Source: Saccharopolyspora rectivirgula DSM 43747 (GTDB lineage: Bacteria > Actinomycetota > Actinomycetes > Mycobacteriales > Pseudonocardiaceae). Taken from it: a stretch of 53,447 nucleotides of DNA. The position numbers and the translations under genes were made by a program. Location: NCBI RefSeq assembly GCF_000497205.1, contig NZ_AYJW01000025.1, positions 1-53,447 of the forward strand. Reading direction: 5' to 3'. Positions 52,307 to 53,447 of this stretch are shown piece by piece. A model generated the notes under the pieces. The model was given only the letters and a program-made list of their open reading frames with translations, searched no databases and was not told where the DNA came from. Within the stretch, counting starts at the first letter, position 1. The number at the start of each line of letters is the position of its first letter.

Positions 52307-53447
52307 GCTCGAAACCCGCGTCACATCCGCCCCCAGGGCGCGCATGTTCTCCACGAAGTTCGGGTAGCCGCGGTCGATGTGGAACACGTCCCACACCTCG
52401 GTGACCCCGTCGGCGCACAACCCGGCCAGCACCAACCCGACCCCGGCCCGGATGTCAGTGGCCCACACCGGTGCGCTCGACAACCGCTCCTGGCCGCGCA
52501 CCACCGCGTGGTGGCCGTCGGTGCGCGCGTCCGCGCCCATCCGCACCAGTTCCTCGATGAACCGGAACCGGGACTCGAACAGGTTCTCGGTGATCATCGA
52601 CGTGCCGTCGGCCACCGCGGACAGCGCCAACGCCATCGGCTGCAGGTCGGTCGGGAACCCGGGATAGGGCAAGGTCACGTAGTCCACGGCCTGCGGGCGG
52701 TTCCGCATCACCACCCGGAACTCCTCGTTCCCGCAGGTGACCTCGGCGCCCGCCGTCCGCAGCTTCTCCAGCACCAGGTTCAGGTGCCCCGGGTTGACCC
52801 CCCGCACCGTGATGTCCCCGCGGGTGGCGGCCGCGGCGAACGCCCACGTGGCCCCGACGATGCGGTCCCCGATCACCCGGTGCTCCACCGCGCGCAGCGA
52901 CGGAACCCCGTGCACGGTGAGCGTGGACGTGCCAGCGCCCTCGATCTTGGCCCCCATCTGCTGCAGCATCACGCTGAGGTCCACGATCTCCGGCTCGCGG
53001 GCGGCGTTGTCGATCACCGTGGTGCCCTCCGCCAGCACCGCCGCCATCAGGATGTTCTCCGTGGCCCCCACGCTGGGGAAGTCCAACCAGATCTGCGCTC
53101 CCCGCAGGTCCTGGGCCTCGGCCACCACCGCCCCGTGCTCGATGTAGCTGGTGGCGCCGAGCTGGCGCAGCCCGCTCTGGTGCATGTCCAGCGGCCGGGA
53201 ACCGATCGCGTCCCCACCGGGCAACGTGACCACGGCCTTGCGGCACCGCGCCACCAGCGGACCGAGCACGCACACCGAAGCCCGCAGCTTGCCCATCGAC
53301 GGCGAAACCGCCTCGTGGTTGATCTCCGCGGGGGTGTCGATCGTCACCCGGTCCCCGTCGATCTCGACCGTGCAGCCGAGACTCCGCAGCACATCGGCCA
53401 TCAACGGGACGTCGAGGATCTCCGGGCAATTGGTGATCGTGGTGGTG
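52304..53447 (-). CDS. murA: UDP-N-acetylglucosamine 1-carboxyvinyltransferase (MurA), 5' end missing
   Basis: Catalyses the first committed step of peptidoglycan synthesis, transfer of enolpyruvyl from PEP to UDP-GlcNAc. The visible 380 or so residues match Mur[88 protein letters not shown] and [17 protein letters not shown]. The residue equal to the catalytic Cys115 of E. coli is Asp (GGDAIGSRP), as in M. tuberculosis, where it makes MurA insensitive to fosfomycin. The start lies outside the window. The 3' end is complete, ending at 52304. Confidence 0.95.
   Translation of the reverse strand, partial: TTTITNCPEILDVPLMADVLRSLGCTVEIDGDRVTIDTPAEINHEAVSPSMGKLRASVCVLGPLVARCRKAVVTLPGGDAIGSRPLDMHQSGLRQLGATSYIEHGAVVAEAQDLRGAQIWLDFPSVGATENILMAAVLAEGTTVIDNAAREPEIVDLSVMLQQMGAKIEGAGTSTLTVHGVPSLRAVEHRVIGDRIVGATWAFAAAATRGDITVRGVNPGHLNLVLEKLRTAGAEVTCGNEEFRVVMRNRPQAVDYVTLPYPGFPTDLQPMALALSAVADGTSMITENLFESRFRFIEELVRMGADARTDGHHAVVRGQERLSSAPVWATDIRAGVGLVLAGLCADGVTEVWDVFHIDRGYPNFVENMRALGADVTRVSS

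Noticed and set aside
1-53447. A tRNA, rRNA or classical riboswitch.
   Set aside because: I saw no cloverleaf or riboswitch motif in the intergenic stretches, but this was by eye only; a covariance-model scan would be decisive.

Overview
The window is about 53 kb of very GC-rich, densely packed bacterial chromosome. The codon use, GTG starts, NucS instead of MutS/MutL, several actinobacterial conserved hypothetical proteins and a Cys-to-Asp MurA all point to an actinobacterium. It is most likely a member of the Pseudonocardiaceae (Saccharopolyspora-like), but that last step is inference. I see no tRNA, rRNA, insertion sequence, phage gene, CRISPR array or plasmid gene. This is mostly a housekeeping and central-metabolism region with a few accessory genes.

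Layout. 1-4.5 kb: a 5' fragment of a cysteine desulfurase, RNase HI, the two electron-transfer flavoprotein subunits and a DegV protein. 4.5-11.4 kb, minus strand: a full-length HrpA helicase, a THUMP-like methyltransferase, an enoyl-CoA hydratase and an ABC ATPase. 11.6-18.3 kb: a TPR membrane protein, glycogen phosphorylase, and two consecutive paralogous zinc-metallopeptidase lipoproteins. 18.3-25 kb: a thioredoxin-TPR chaperone, a thiamine-binding-like protein, a MarR regulator, a DUF3817 membrane protein, mannose-6-phosphate isomerase, a stand-alone TipAS protein, DNA polymerase IV and a membrane protein. 25-30.6 kb: thiolase, a CYP152-type P450, methylmalonyl-CoA epimerase and a penicillin-acylase-family hydrolase. 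30.9-35.5 kb: a long DivIVA-like coiled-coil protein, two alpha/beta hydrolases, a zinc-ribbon protein and a lipoprotein. 35.6-42 kb: a PTS-type dihydroxyacetone kinase operon (dhaK-dhaL-dhaM), an aldehyde dehydrogenase, and a sodium/solute symporter with a small partner. 42.2-49.1 kb: a flavin monooxygenase, NucS, an amino-acid permease, a GH13 glucosidase, two small proteins and a Nudix hydrolase. 49.1-52.2 kb: the ehuBCDA ectoine/hydroxyectoine importer. The window closes inside murA.

Functionally, the etf genes, enoyl-CoA hydratase, thiolase and epimerase serve fatty-acid and propionyl-CoA metabolism. GlgP, ManA and the GH13 enzyme serve sugar metabolism, DhaKLM serves triose metabolism, and NucS, DinB, HrpA and RNase HI serve nucleic-acid maintenance. 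The set murA, nucS, mce, thiolase, thioredoxin and glgP recalls a conserved neighbourhood in Mycobacterium tuberculosis (from memory), here interrupted by other genes.

The most notable points are: a family of roughly 40-bp intergenic stem-loop repeats (at least five good copies plus one half copy); a CYP152 P450 with the active-site His of the alkene-forming enzyme OleT; the pair of lipoproteins, each of which looks like an active zinc-peptidase domain followed by a degenerate copy of itself; and a possible inactive M50-like membrane protein. Convergent genes here are packed to the point of sharing or abutting stop codons, and clear hairpin terminators lie between several of them.
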